Below are positions 46,565 to 59,241 of a DNA stretch of 64,000 bases, in pieces (the first letter of the stretch is position 1; each line of letters starts with the position of its first letter). A model generated the notes under the pieces. That model had not been told where the DNA came from. It saw only the letters and a list, made by a program, of their open reading frames with translations, and did not search any database. The position numbers were made by a program, and so were the translations under genes. Source of the stretch: Myrica gale (taxonomy: Eukaryota; Streptophyta; Magnoliopsida; Fagales; Myricaceae); contig OZ005602.1 in assembly GCA_963930655.1 (NCBI GenBank), positions 6,254,001 through 6,318,000 on the forward strand, written 5' to 3'.

Positions 46565-47736
46565 CTACAAACACAAATAAAGAAATCAATCAACAAGATG
46601 CACATTCTACATGTTAGCAAACAAAACAAAATGAATTTAGCTAATCGTTCTTGTTAACAGTTGCCAATTCATGAACCACCAACTAGCCTAGCATGAAGAT
46701 TAAACTTTTCCCAACCAAATGGATTAAATGGAAGCGAGGTTACTCAAAACACCATTATATAAGAAGTTCCATATAGATTCGATCAGTCTGAGAAATCAAA
46801 GAATCTAGACGCAAATTAGAGCAATAAACTTCAGCAAATACAATGAATTTTCAAAGCAAATCTCGTTCCTCATTAGCCCAAATCCAAATGAAAACAACCT
46901 TTTGGTTCGACTAACTAAGACAAATACCTTTTGTTTGTAGAAGACTCATCCTTCACTGCAGAAACATAGGAATTATCTTACCACACCATTCTAGATTTAG
47001 CTTTCTTTTCCTTTCCAACCATTTCTCAACAACCAAACATAATATATAACTGGAAAAAAGATGAAAAATGAAGACTAAGACCCGAGTTTCGTGGAAAATA
47101 TAAAAGCCCTGTAGATTTAATCCAATTACGTCACGCTGAAACAGTGCCCACAAATTCAAAATTGCAGTCCTCAGATACCAAACCGAATCATAAAATCGAG
47201 AACCCAAAGAACCTTCTTGAGAAGGACAGACGATGAAAACCAAAGGTATTGGGAATCACTAATATTGTTTAAAGTTTCGGAGCAAACAGAATTCGGAACT
47301 CAATAGAGCCTAAAAAGACAGTAGGGAATAATAAAGGCCACCCTTCTCGCCATACAGATATTGAATGGTCACTAACCTTGAGGTAAATCAGGACTCTTGC
47401 TTATGTTTTTCTTTTCCTTCAGGTTTCTTAGCAACCAAACAGAGGGCTCAGGGCCCCTTTTTTCTTGAAGGCAAGGAAATATAAATCTCAAGTTGAATTG
47501 GAACCCTATTTATTTCTATATTTTAATTGGGAAACATCAATCTTTGCCCTCTAACTACCAATATAATTTCAAATAAAGATCTAAACTACCACCTTTGACA
47601 CATTGAGTCCACAAAGTACCAAATTTTATTAATTTGCACTCTAAAAAAGATCTCACGATCACAATTGCGCCACGTGTGTTGTGAATGAGCCACGTGACAC
47701 GATTTTGACCCTCAGATTTTATTTCTGGGTGCATAC

Positions 47737-48046
47737 TTAGTGTTTTTAACGGGAACTGACGGAATGACATGGATTTAACAAAAAACATACCACAGGGACA
47801 TATTTGCAACTTTTATTACCCCAGGGACATATTTACAACATTGTCATACCACAGGGACTGTGGGTGCATTTAAGCCAAAGAAAAAGGTCACGTCAGCAAT
47901 ATCCGGTTAGTGTTTTTAACGGGAACTGACGGAAGGACATGAATTTAACAAAAAACATACCATAGGGACATATTTGCAACTTTTATTACCTCAGGGACAT
48001 TTTTACAACATTGTCATTCCACAGGGACTGTGGGTGCATTTAAGCC
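47737..48046. repeat. pair of 140-bp direct repeats
   Basis: Copies at 47737-47876 and 47907-48046 share TTAGTGTTTTTAACGGGAAC, the CAGGGACATATTTGCAAC core and GGGACTGTGGGTGCATTTAA, with few mismatches, separated by 30 bases. They replace A 8450-8735. They could be remains of a small terminal-repeat element, but there is no target-site duplication I can see. Confidence 0.7.
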
Positions 48047-49349
48047 TCATAAAAATACCCAACCCGAGCAAGCCCGACGCAAGTGGGGTCAGGCATTGGG
48101 CAGGGGGGCAGCCCCAATAAACCTAAAGGCAACCATTTTTCCACCATGTCCCAAAAGTCAGGATTCAGACTTTGAAGCTTAATTATGAAAGTAGAATAAT
48201 AATTTCACATATTTTTTTTTTCTTTTCCCAATTGGCTGGAAATAAATCTATTGATTTGATTTTGCACATATAAGATATCATTTTTAGTTGGAGCCTCGAC
48301 CAACACATATTGGTAATTTTTTTTTAACTTAAAACAATGCATATTCGTCCATGGTGAAAAAAAGACTTTAGAATTTTAGAATTCTGAAATTGAACATGTT
48401 TTTTAACATCACATAACATCTTCTGCACGCATACCAATAAAGTTTAACATCACCTAAATATTCTCAAAATTTCATCTAACCAAACATCCTCTTAATTTAT
48501 CGGGCTTTGTTTTAAAAATTTCGGTCACTTTAAAATTTTAGCCATAATAACATAACTACACAAAATTCTCACTCTTCACTTTTTCACCAACTCCAACGCA
48601 CAAAAATATAAAAAATTCATTTAAATCATCTATCTCTTCATTTTTTTCACCAACTTCATCACCCCAAAGTTTTAACCACCCCAAAATTTTACAAACAAAC
48701 ACCATACTATAAGAGAGCTAATTTATATTCTGCTTTATTAGTAGTGAATTTTCTCTGCCAACTATTTATGATGTTCATTTAGATGTAAAAGTAATTTGGA
48801 CAATAAAAAATAAAACAAACAATTAGTAGAATAAATTGTTCTTTTATTACTAATTATTTGTATAATACCAAAAACTGTTTCTGATACAACTTCCAAAAAG
48901 TATGATCCACTATCACTTGCTAGAGTTGGGAATATGGATAGTGAAAAATAAAATAAAAGGATGAATAGACTTTTTATTCATGGAGAGCTGTTTTGACAGT
49001 GAAAAATCAACAGTTTAGACCCAAATAACACTTACAAGGGAATAAATAAGTCACTACAAAAAAAAGACCTATAGCAGCGGTAGGTCAAAAAATCGCTGCT
49101 ATACGTTATAGCAGCGGTTTTTTAGCGGCGGTTTCTGTGACCGCTGGTGAAGACCTCAGGTCTATAGCGCCGGTCACGTAGCAGCGGTCGAAACCGCCGC
49201 TATAAACCCGAGCGCAGTTGCGCTGAAGGTCTGTAGCGGCGGTCACTGACCAACGTTACAGACCTAATATGATCGCTGCTATAGACCTATAGCAGCGGTC
49301 AGGTTCAACCTATAGCCGCGGTCAGTGACCGCCGCTATAGGTTTGCAGG

Positions 49350-50890
49350 GTCCATGTACTAAGCCTCAGAAAAAATCTCATTTCAAACTCCAAAAACAGA
49401 TTATTTTGTCCATGTACTAAAAAACCAAAGAAAAAAAATCATACACCTAAATTGACTGGGAAAAGCATACTATGACCTGATTACTTCAAAAGCAAGAGTA
49501 ACATAGGAAACAAAAAACAAAGGAAAAACCATCTGTTACTAGGAGAAATAAGAAACATGAAACTCATTGTCGGAAGAATTGGAACAAGACCATAGTATTA
49601 GTTGTGACAAGATACTCATATTTTGAATGCCCATTAGAATGGGTAATTGCACACATTATCAGTGTACAAGAAAACACTGGTACAAGAAAACACTGGAACA
49701 AGTAAAGAATGGAACCATCATACGGGAAAACAATGGAAATAGGCAAACAGGAGAACTATCAAACTCCCACATACAAGCCAATAACTTAGAAGAGTAGACA
49801 TAAACACAAATTAAATCTTAATTGAAAGCTACTCATCAACTGCAAGGAAACACACATATATGTTGGTGTGTGTTGATGTTTTCAATTATGTAACAAAATA
49901 GCAAAATCCAATCCAAGTCACCAGCCATGAAGCTGAGGTGACAAACCTGCCGCTTGCTGGTGGAACTTTGTCCAGTGTTACTGCCAGCTCCAGCTGATGG
50001 AGTCAGGTGAAGATGGTTTTCTCTTGCAATCTCAGCTCACTTCCTGCACATGATCCAACCATACTGGTAATTGCATGGCAGGTTGGGCTCATAAGGAAAA
50101 GAAAAAAGGTATATGCCATAGTGATAACAAATACCATATAATACCTTCGGCTTGCTGTCTTCATACTGTCCACTCTGCAACATACTATATTCATGTATCA
50201 CCCAACCAGTTTTATGTCCATGGGAAGCTCGGCCTTCATAGAAATCAAAACAATAGTAATAATTAAGATAGGATACATCCTTAAATCAAAATCAAGACAA
50301 TCATACTCACAGATTGACAATCAATTGAGCATATGCACATATAAGAATCTTAAGCTTCTTCTTACACTAGAAGTGTCAGTCTATTAAACTGGTATAAAAT
50401 TCAGAGCACAATTTCAAAGATAAGATAAGTGGTACCATCCACCAATGAAACAACTGAAATGTCTAAGTTATCATGAGACAAAGCAAAACAACAGAAGATC
50501 GGGCCATACCTGCTCATCATCCAAGTTTCAAAAAGATGAATATCTAAGAGACTGTATAGACTTGTAGTACCACTTACTCAACCACAAATAGAAAGCAGCA
50601 CCCATAACATGATTTCCAAGCCTTTTACCTGCAACATTCAAACAGGAAAAGAAAACTCTTCTCAAATTCAGACAAAGGCAAGGATGAGAAGCCCCTTTCG
50701 ACAAAATTAAGTTGTTGAACAACTACCTGGAAAAGCTCTAGAACAATGATAATCGACCATGGGAAAACAAACAGTAAATAGGGATGCCATTGTTGTGTAG
50801 CTGGGCAGCCTCCCATCATGATTTCCAGTGCTTGAAAGTTCCAACATAATAAAACAAATAAGAAAAGAGCGACAATACAAAGAGGACTCA
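49350..50890. other. element 2 interior without assigned exons
   Basis: Low coding signal. On the minus strand, 50710-50830 has an open stretch (SSTGNHDGRLPSY, TTMASLF) that could be a worn next exon of the captured gene, but the match is weak. Confidence 0.3.
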
Positions 50891-50891
50891 C

Positions 50892-51414
50892 CAATCTCTA
50901 TAAACATAGCTAGTTTATTTGTCACAGGTCCATGATGAGTACCCTCCAAAGTGATCTACATTATTTGGTAACACAAATTTCAAAGAGATCACTCAAATAG
51001 TAGGTTCGATTGAGAAAGATAAAATATACCTCAAACTCAGGAACCAAATGATGAGAACTAGGGTTTGTCTTTAAGAGCCTCAACTACGGGCCGATCCGAG
51101 GATTGGGTGGCGCCGCCCATCCAGGCTTCCCACCCTGCGGTGGAATTTCACCTTCCCTCAGGTGAGGTACCCCTGCACTCACGATATTCCCCCAATTTAA
51201 CAAGAAGGATGAGAAAAAGTAAAAGTAAGCAAAGCGAGAAATGAATATATTACCGATAGGGTGTACGGTGAGGGCGGGATGATTGGAAACGACCGTGTGT
51301 CTGCTGAGGAAGATGAGCTCGTCAACGGGCTCGCCGGTGACTTCCTCCCATCGCAGGTTCAAGTGGTCCTCTTCCACTATGCCCTTGTCATGTAGTACGA
51401 CCCTCACTCCTTTG
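50892..51414 (-). pseudogene. captured exons of a GEKO1-type D-aminoacyl-tRNA deacylase
   Basis: Three exons with proper borders: 51414-51254 (VVLHDKGIVEEDHLNLRWEE, DELIFLSRHTVVSNHPALTV, HPIG), 51172-51030 (VPHLREGEIPPQGGKPGW, AAPPNPRIGP) and 50955-50892 (ITLEGTHHGPVTNKLAMFIE). They follow, in order, the plant GEK1 protein, which removes D-amino acids from mischarged tRNA and protects against D-amino acid and ethanol-linked toxicity; THHGP and HPIG are hallmark motifs. Introns are retained, showing DNA-level capture. A TAG at 51084-51086 stands where the family has tryptophan after RIGP, and the N-terminal and C-terminal parts are missing. It is not functional as a deacylase; the host copy must lie elsewhere. 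Confidence 0.85.
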
Positions 51415-52687
51415 TTTTGAGAGTACTCTGATTTGTTTATGTGCGCAATGTTTTAACTTGCACGGATGAGTTTGAACTATTGCTTAAACCAAATCGAACC
51501 GGATCGAACATGGTCCAGACAAAGAGCACATAAAATAATCATTCTAATAAAAATTGATTGTTAGAATTTTGGGGTATGAGGTTGGTGAAAAAATAAAGAT
51601 AATTTATGAAAGTTGGTGAAAAAGTGAAGAGATACAAAATTTAAATGAATATTATAATAAAAAATAATTATTTAATAAGAAAATATTATTTTATAATTTT
51701 TTTAATCAAACCACAAATTGTAGGGTGCCAAAAATTTGGCAATCAAACGTCGGTAAACAACAAGGAACTCATTAACCTGTGAAAATTCTACACTGCGCTA
51801 AGATATATAAGATATAAGTTTCTGAGATGTTTCGGTTGGGTTTTGGTTGAGGTGGGCGGTAAAGCTTTAATACATTTGGACCGAGTCCAGCCCAATCTCC
51901 AGACCCAAGATGCTCTCCTTCGACACCCTCAAAATATTTGTGCAATTTGGATATGAGATGTCTTTCGCATTGTCCTAAGACGTTGCTTGGGATATATATG
52001 GTACTGCTCTCAATTTGACTACTTAGTTTCTACATTTGCCCCTTCTTACGTTTTATTTTTCGTAAATTAAATACTAAAGTTAGAATAAACGAGATTTTTA
52101 GATAATTTCAGGTAGGATTTCCGATGTTCTAATTTTTGTATTTTCTTTCCTTTTCTTTTACACAAATCAAAGCAGTATTGCATAATTGAGCTAGCAGTCT
52201 TTGTGATATTAAAAGTTACAAAAAACCTCTAAATAAGAATTTTAGGGTGTTTAAATTGGTTAAAAAATGAAGAGAAATGATTTGAATGAACTTTTTATAT
52301 TTTTTATATTTATTATAGTAAAAATAGATGATTTGATGGGGGAGAGAATATTTTATAACAAACACGTGTTCATGTTCTGTTAAAATTTGATCCCGATCTA
52401 TCTCCCTCTCTTAAATAAGGATAAATCTGTCCACGTATTAAAGTGAAATTAGAGAACAATAAAGAATCTCTCTTCCATAAGCTCTCAATTTGAGACAGTT
52501 AACTTGGACAGTTGTATGTAAAATATGTGAGCATCTCTTTGGATCCGAATTTCCAAATAGGATTCCACGAGAACAATGGATGTATTGGATCACTGTGGAG
52601 ACGTAAGGTTCTCTGAACGCAGAAAAATTCTGAGGCAAAACCAAATTAAAATTTTGCAGATAATTAAAGGGTGGAAGCGTTAAGGTT
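51415..52687. other. unit C, continuation
   Basis: Colinear with A 9656-10510 and B 30805-32000, including the 350 bases that A has lost. No gene. Confidence 0.5.
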
Positions 52688-53640
52688 ACCTGAAATCAGA
52701 CAAATTTTGATCAAGTTTGTGGGCCTTTTTTTTTTGCCTACTGATTGACAACGGAAAAGTAAGCAGGAGTGGTAACCACTCTTGGCGGTTGCGGCTACCG
52801 TTTGGGCTGCACCTGCACTGCAACGAAGAGGGAGAAGGAGAGACAGATGGAGGCACACGACAAGGGAGAGAGAGAAGGATATTTAGAATGTCGGCTGCAG
52901 CTTCAGGTGAGATGGTGGCGTGGCTGGGTGTTGGGGCGAACTGCAGAGGAGAGGGAGAACTAAGGGGGCCAGAGGTTGAGTGTCGACCGTCGAATAGAAA
53001 AAGAGAGGGAGAGGGTCGAATTTTTTTTTAGCCTTAGGGAATTTAGGGGCAGCTTCAAAATGATTCGCTTTGAAGTTGCTATTTTTTTAACTCTGCAATA
53101 ATCAAAACGACGTCATTTCTCATAAAATATAAACAAAAAAAAATAAAAAAAATGCGGTGGAGGCGGTTTCCCCATGCGTGATAGTAGGGTCACTGCCACT
53201 ATCGAGATCCTTGAGTTTTCTAGGGAATGGTACCACTACAGGTACTGCTAGGAAGCGATGGCCGCCCAACCCAACGGTGCTGGAAGCGGCTGTGGTGGCG
53301 ATTAAACCGGATACTGTCGGTGGTTTGCCCAACCCTAATTGTACCGTCAGAGAATCCAATAAACAAAGTACTTCCTCCTATGTGCAAGTGGCTAGGGGTG
53401 TTCAGTGCCACCGGAAAGTTCCGGTGGCACCGGCATCCCAGTGCCGATGCCAGTTTCATGTATCAAGGAATTCCCGGCGGTATTCCCGGTTCCCGAGTTA
53501 TCCGGCACCGGGTTTTCTTTTTTTTTTTAATAAAAACGACGTACGTCGTTTATCCTCCCCCTCCCCTCCCCTTCTTTCCCGATTCCCTCCCCCCACTCCA
53601 TTTTTCCCGAAACCCTTCTTTCTCCATTTTTTTTTCTCAA
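52688..53640. other. unrelated DNA in place of the TNL gene
   Basis: GC-richer than its neighbours. Several overlapping open frames (52717-53031, 53157-53660, and minus 53120-53459) contain no domain I can support. 53395 begins with TAGGGGTGTTCAG, like the end of the hAT MITE, but no matching right end is present. Confidence 0.4.
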
Positions 53641-55877
53641 GGATAATCATTTTCCAATAACCACGTCCCCATTGATTGTCAGGTAGAGTTGTCAGAGAGA
53701 ATTGTTTCCTTGTCAAATATAGACAATTTGAGGTTGAATTAAAATTAGTGAATAAGTGATGCAACCTAGGTGATTTAGAAATTAAGGGGGACACAAGATT
53801 ATTACCAATTGGTTAACACATGTCCACATTAGTCACGTTGGATTTTGTCCATTTATGGGGTGACTCGAGTTGATGAATGACCACCTCAAGACACAAATAA
53901 ATTCACAGGGACCGGTTTTTTAGGCCAAAACTGACCCGAATGACTAGTTTAGGATTAGGCAATACTCAAAAGCTAGTGGAATAATTAAGCCATTTTTTTT
54001 TTAAAAAAAAAAGCAGAATTTGCGTCTTACTCGTTATTTTGAAAAATATTGCTCGTATAGCTCTTGCTACAGTATCCTGGTTAGTACAGCCAAGTGTTCC
54101 TAAAGGGCACATAGGCCAAGTGTGACATGTTCTTGAGTACCTCTGAAAGCTTAGATCATCCACGATCAGTGACCCTGCAGCGGGCCAACTATATATGAGC
54201 ACCAGAAGTTAATGCAATTAGACACAGCTAAGCCTCGAAGAAGACTACCAGTTCGTCTCTTGCCACAAGAGATTTGACTCCCAAGTGCCCACGTGACATT
54301 TAAGGGCGGATTTAAGAGGCGCTTTAGTTCCAGAAAGAAAGACGAATTCTAGCATGTTTTAGCCCCAGGAAATTTGAATTGCAATAAGCTTGGAGAGGCC
54401 GACATATTTGAGTATCAAAGACCCAAGTAAAATCTCCAAAGAAGAGAGCTTTCACTGTAATCTCATTCCCATGAGCCAATTTCTGTAATAAAGATACAAG
54501 ATGCTCAAAAGAAATCTCTCATTTTTTGCAGGAGGATTTCTTCATGGCCCTGGCGTGCCTTCATATATGGTTGTGAATGTGAAGGTAATGACTTCAGATT
54601 AAATACCCAAAAAAAGAAAGATAGACGACTTAAAGAAATAATGTAAATGAGAGTTTTAGCAAAGGTTCCGAGAGCACAGCAGTTCATCAACAACAAAGAT
54701 TCCTGATATAAGAGATAATATGTCTGTTATAGATTCAATTTCTCCACCACAGAAAGTTAGCTAACATTGCAGTTATCTATATATGGACGAGGATAACCAA
54801 AAATTTATACCACCCATAAAACCTTGACAAAAACTTACTATGATAGGAGGGTAGGAGTTCACCCGCCCTAATATACAATATAAATGTGTCAATAGGCAGT
54901 TACTCTACCATACAACGTAGCATTCAGACATTTCAATACCTGGGCATCAAACGCACTAGGTGTTTGGGCGCTAAATATTTGGCCTATTAAACTAACTATA
55001 AAATAATCTCTTCTCCCTCATCAAATCGTCCCTTTTTGTCAAAATAAACATAAAAAATTCACTCAAATTATATTTATCTTCACTTTTTCACTAATTCTCA
55101 TACACCAAAATTTTTAACTCTCAAAATTTTAGCAGCAAAACCCCACCAATGTCTCTACTAGTTAATTATGCTTCAGTAAATATATACCCTAGCTAATTGT
55201 ATCACCTACTATGTGATGATGGACATTGCATGGATACGATGGTAAAGATAGTTTCTCTCACTTTGAAATACTTGTCAATAGTGCATGTTCATGAAAATGG
55301 TTAGTTGATGAGCACCTGGCACAGATGTATCAACATATCTTTTGATAAGAACTTGGGAAATAATTGCATCAATATGTACAATTATCTAATATGTCATCCT
55401 GCATGTAACCATGTCAGGAAATTCTATAGTTAGAATCTTAATTGAATAAGGCTGTTTATCAATCCCCGATGATACTGAGGCATCTGGATCACCAATCCCG
55501 TATATGCCATTGTCATATCCATCAACATCTTTTTTTTTGCTGAAAAAAAAATGACAGTACTTTGATCACTGATGTTTTAGTGCATTAACATATTCGCTAC
55601 CAGTTGCTTACCACTGACTCCCTGGCAGCTTGTTATGACTACAATGGAAATATTGATATCACCCCCAGCTTCTTAAAACATTTTCTAGTGTGATATGTCC
55701 ATATTTCATTATCTTACCATATTTCTCAGGACATACTTAAAGATTGATTCTGAAAAGCTAATTTACTGTAACGCTATAATTCACTTCATAGGGCACTCTA
55801 CTTTTTGCAAGAAGATTCACCCATGGCTGAAGTACTACAATAAATTCTACTCATAATTTCTAACAGGCGCTAAGAAA
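53641..55877. other. unit C right part
   Basis: Colinear with A 18045-20890 and B 41400-43350. Holds the third MITE copy (54957-55150) and the empty site of the LINE (about 55365). No intact gene. Confidence 0.5.
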
Positions 55878-56166
55878 TGTTGGGAAAACATGGATTCGAA
55901 AACAGTAGAAACAAGATCTAATTTGGAAGCAAAAATCTTATAACAATAAGAACAACTCCTTACAATCACTCTCTATTTCTCTTCTCTCTAATGCTCGCCC
56001 AGTGCAATTTTTCTTCATGCTCTACATGTCTATTTACAGGGGAAAGGATAAACGAAATTGGTTAGTTGTTTTGGGAAGAGGATAAGGTTCAAGTTGGATA
56101 AGGGCAAGTTGGCAACTTGCATGGATAGGATAAGGGTAAATTGGCAGCATGGTTATAGAACCTTCA
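55878..56166 (-). repeat. candidate 3' LTR of the copia element
   Basis: On the minus strand it begins TGAAGGTTC after the purine tract GGAGGGGGAGAAT (about 56168-56180) and ends CCCAACA at 55878, exactly where similarity to units A and B stops. Length about 289 bp. The pairing LTR is not in view, so the borders rest on TG...CA, the purine tract and the unit comparison. Confidence 0.55.
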
Positions 56167-56214
56167 ATTCTCCCCCTCCATATCCATATATATAGGAGCA
56201 GAATTCAATCTAAC

Positions 56215-57711
56215 ACTCTTCAGTTGATGTCCATGCTAGCTATGTTCCTGCATAGCTCAAGCTTCTCTCTTGTGATAGTCTTGGTTAACATGTCAGCGGG
56301 GTTCTCATTTGTGTGGATCTTCACAAGTTTCTATAGTTGTTGATCCATCACCTCGCGTATCCAATTATAGCGAATGTCGATATGTTTTGTGCGAGCAAGG
56401 TATATTGAGTTCTTGCTCAAATCCAGAGCACTCTGATTATCACAATGCAGTTTGTAGTACTCTGTCTGCTTGAGTCCATGTTCTTGGAGAAACCACTTTA
56501 ACCACAACATTTCCTTCCGAGCTTTTGTTGCGGCAATGTACTCTGCCTCTGTTGTAGATAAAGCAACGCACTTATGCAATTTTGACTGCCATAAAATAGC
56601 TCCCCCCGCGAAAGTGAAAAGATAACCAGATGTAGACTTTCTTGTGTCAAGATCACCTGCCATATCTGAATTTGTATATCCTTTCTAAAACTGGTTCAGC
56701 TTCACCGAAACACAAGCATAGCTTTAGTGTACCCTTCAGGTATCTGAGGATCCACTTGACTGCTTCCAGTGTTCTCTTCCTGGGTTCGAGAGAAATTTGC
56801 TCACAACACGTACAACATGAGCAATGTCAAGTCTTGTACAAACCATTTCATACATCAGACGTCCTACTGTTGATGAGTAAGGGACTGCTTCCATTTCTTT
56901 CCTCAAGGAGGGACATGAACATTTGTGCAGCTTGAAATGATTTGGTAATGAGTTGTGACCGGCTTGACATTTTCCATGTTGAATCTGCTGATCACTTGTT
57001 CAACATACTTCTCTTGTAATAACCATAACTTTTTGGCTTTTATGTCTTGGAAGACCTGCATGCCAAGAATCTGTTGAACAGGACCTAAGTCCTTCATGTC
57101 AAAGGACTTGGATAATTCTTCCTTGAGTCTTTTGATCATACCAACATCTCGACCAACAATCAACATATAATAAAAGTATAACAAAGTTACCATCTGGGAA
57201 TCTACGAACATAAACACACTGATCTGCCGCTGTCTTTTTGTAATCATGACCCACCATGAAGGAATCAAACTTCTTATACCACTGTCTCGGTGCTTGCTCG
57301 AGGCTGTAGAGACTTTTCTTCAATTTACAGACCAAATACTCTTTCCCTGTAACTTCAAATCCTTCCCACTGTTCCATGTAGATTTCTTCCTCTAAATCTC
57401 CATGAAGAAATGATGTCTTCAACATCCATCTGTTCAAGCTCAAAGTTGAAACTTGTTGTCAATCCGAATATTACTCGTATTGAGGTCATCTTTACGACTG
57501 GTGAGAAAATCTCGTCAAAGTCAATTCCTTTCTTCTGTTGGAATCCTTTGACGATCAGTCGAGCTTTGTGCTTCACATTCTTTCCATTGCTATCTTTCTT
57601 CAACTTCAGCACCCACTTGTTTCTCAGTGCTTTCTTTCCTTTGGGAAGTCTAACCAACTCATAGGTCTGATTTTTCTGCAAAGAACTAATTTCTTCATTC
57701 ATGGCTTGCAT
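56215..57711 (-). pseudogene. copia reverse transcriptase and RNase H
   Basis: Minus strand from 57711: NKWVLKLKKDSNGK and ARLIVKGFQQKKGIDFDEIF identify the copia reverse transcriptase start, then QMDV, EEIYMEQWEGF, CKLKKSLYSLEQAPRQWYKK. The catalytic YVDD is destroyed: one frame reads LLLYVDCW, the other LYFYYMLIVGRD. RNase H follows at 56663-56331 (GDLDTRKSTSGYLF, ALSTTEAEYIAA, HCDNQSALDL, TKHIDIRYNWIREV) with an ADMLTK-type tail to about 56215. Reverse transcription would be impossible with this copy. Confidence 0.85.
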
Positions 57712-58358
57712 CCATTTTTCTTTGTCTATGTGAGTTTGAGCTTCCTGGAAATTTTCTGGCTCCCTTCATAACTGAACATAATATAGTATATTTCTGGATA
57801 TCTACCTGACAGAATCAATGGGCGGCCTCTTCCAAACCTTCTTGGTTGAGGCTCTTTAATTGGAGGTGGTACTTCATTTGTAACTTCTGGTGGAGGGATT
57901 TGTTGCTCCCCCTACTCATATAATGGAGCTTCATACCTCTGTGATGAGGGAAAACCACGTGGAGATGTCTGTTGATCTCTGAGTTCTTGTGGCTCTACTT
58001 CTCTTGTCACTTCTTCTTCAAGGATTAATTCTGAGCTTCTTAAGGCTTCAGTTTGGTCCCATTTCCAAGATTCATTTTCTTCAAAATTGACATCCCTACT
58101 GAAAATCATTTTCTTGGTGATGAGATTGTATAGCCGATATCCCATTGTTTTGTCACCGTATCCAACAAGGATACAATTCTCTCCTTTATCTTCAAGCTTG
58201 GTTCATCTTGCTTCTGGAATCTTGGTGTAAACAATAGAGCCAACTAAGATGACTCACGATGGCTTGTGAGTACTCCAAGTTTCTTGTGGAGTCTTTGCAT
58301 CCAAGCTTTTGGTAGAACATCTGTTGAGCAGATAAACTGCACATAAAACTACTTCAAC

Positions 58359-59026
58359 CTAGAATCTCTTGGGCATATCTTTATCCTTCAACATGCTTTT
58401 GACCATGTTAAGGATAGTGCAGTTCTTCCTCTCAGCCACACCATTTAACTGGGGAGTGTAGGCTGGTGTAAATTGATGTTTGATTCCTTGCTGCTTAAGG
58501 AATTCCTGGAAAGCACTTGTTGTGTATTCACCACCTTGATCTGATCGTAGCATCTTGTTGGGATAGTCACTTTGCCTTTCCACAAGAGCTTTGAACTCTT
58601 TGAAGATGCCAAATACTTCTGACTTCATCTTGAGATAATAGACCCAAGTCTTCCTGTTATAGTCGTCGATGAAGGTGAGAAAGTATCGATTTTGTCAATT
58701 TGAGATTGGCTTCAACGTGCCATATAGATATATATATATACTAATTCAAGTGTTGTTCTCCAATCAATCTCCTTTCCAAAGGCATTTCTTTGTTGCTTGC
58801 TGAGAACACAGCTTTCACACATCTCGTTTGGGTGGTAGATGTTGGGCAAGTCATTCACCATCTTCTTGTTTCCCAGTTGCTTCAGGCATTCAAAATTGAG
58901 ATGTTCATACCTTAGTTGCCATAACCAATCTTTGTTGTTGATGATAACGCTCAGACAGCTTGGCGTATCATGCTGAATTGCTAGAGGAAACATCATGTTC
59001 TTTGCCATCTGGACTCGAGTGACCAC
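58359..59026 (-). pseudogene. copia integrase
   Basis: The minus strand at 59026-58712 gives the pre-integrase zinc-binding region: LWQLRYEHLNFECLKQL and CESCVLSKQQRNAF (H..H...C..C pattern, with the first H in YEH). The catalytic core follows at 58628-58359 with RSDQGGEYTT, GIKHQFTPAYTPQLNG and VAERKNCTI, carrying the D and E of the D,D35E triad. Frameshifts separate the two parts, and the N-terminal core around 58650-58720 is broken by a TATATA insertion. Confidence 0.8.
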
Positions 59027-59241
59027 TTTTCCTCAAATGCCTGCAATTGTCAGTTGCATATCTTTAAGGTTAATTGTGTAGTCTTTCTCCCCCAGTTGTC
59101 TAAAGCTCAATATGTTGGTCTTCATGTCTAGCACACAGTAGACAATGGACATGAAAGCATGATCTTCATCTTTTCTTTTGATCAATACATCATCTCTCCT
59201 TCGAACTGGGATTTATAGAGGCCCCCAAAAGAAATCTCTCC

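Larger units (their letters stand above)
49052..51414. mobile_element. CACTA-like element 2, carrying deacylase exons
   Basis: Starts with an intact CACTACAAAAAAAAGACC end at 49052, followed by 280 bases of subterminal repeats (GACCGCCGCTATAG and TATAGCAGCGGT in both orientations). Units A and B are uninterrupted here (A about 9650). The right border, at about 51414 by comparison with unit A, falls directly at captured exon sequence; no GTAGTG end or subterminal array is present, so the right terminus was lost. No transposase is seen. Confidence 0.7.
46728..55877. repeat. segmental duplication unit C, TNL gene missing
   Basis: Colinear with A 6195-10510, then with A 18045-20890. The whole interval holding the TNL gene (A 10510-18045) is replaced by about 0.95 kb of unrelated sequence (52688-53640). 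CACTA element 2 interrupts the left part, and the copia element cuts the right end. Confidence 0.8.

Noticed and set aside
53395..53640. Possible second hAT MITE starting TAGGGGTGTTCAG
   Set aside because: No matching inverted end or 8-bp duplication was found to the right.
52717..53660. Several overlapping frames in the DNA replacing the TNL of unit C
   Set aside because: No frame shows a domain, and the overlap on both strands suggests GC bias.
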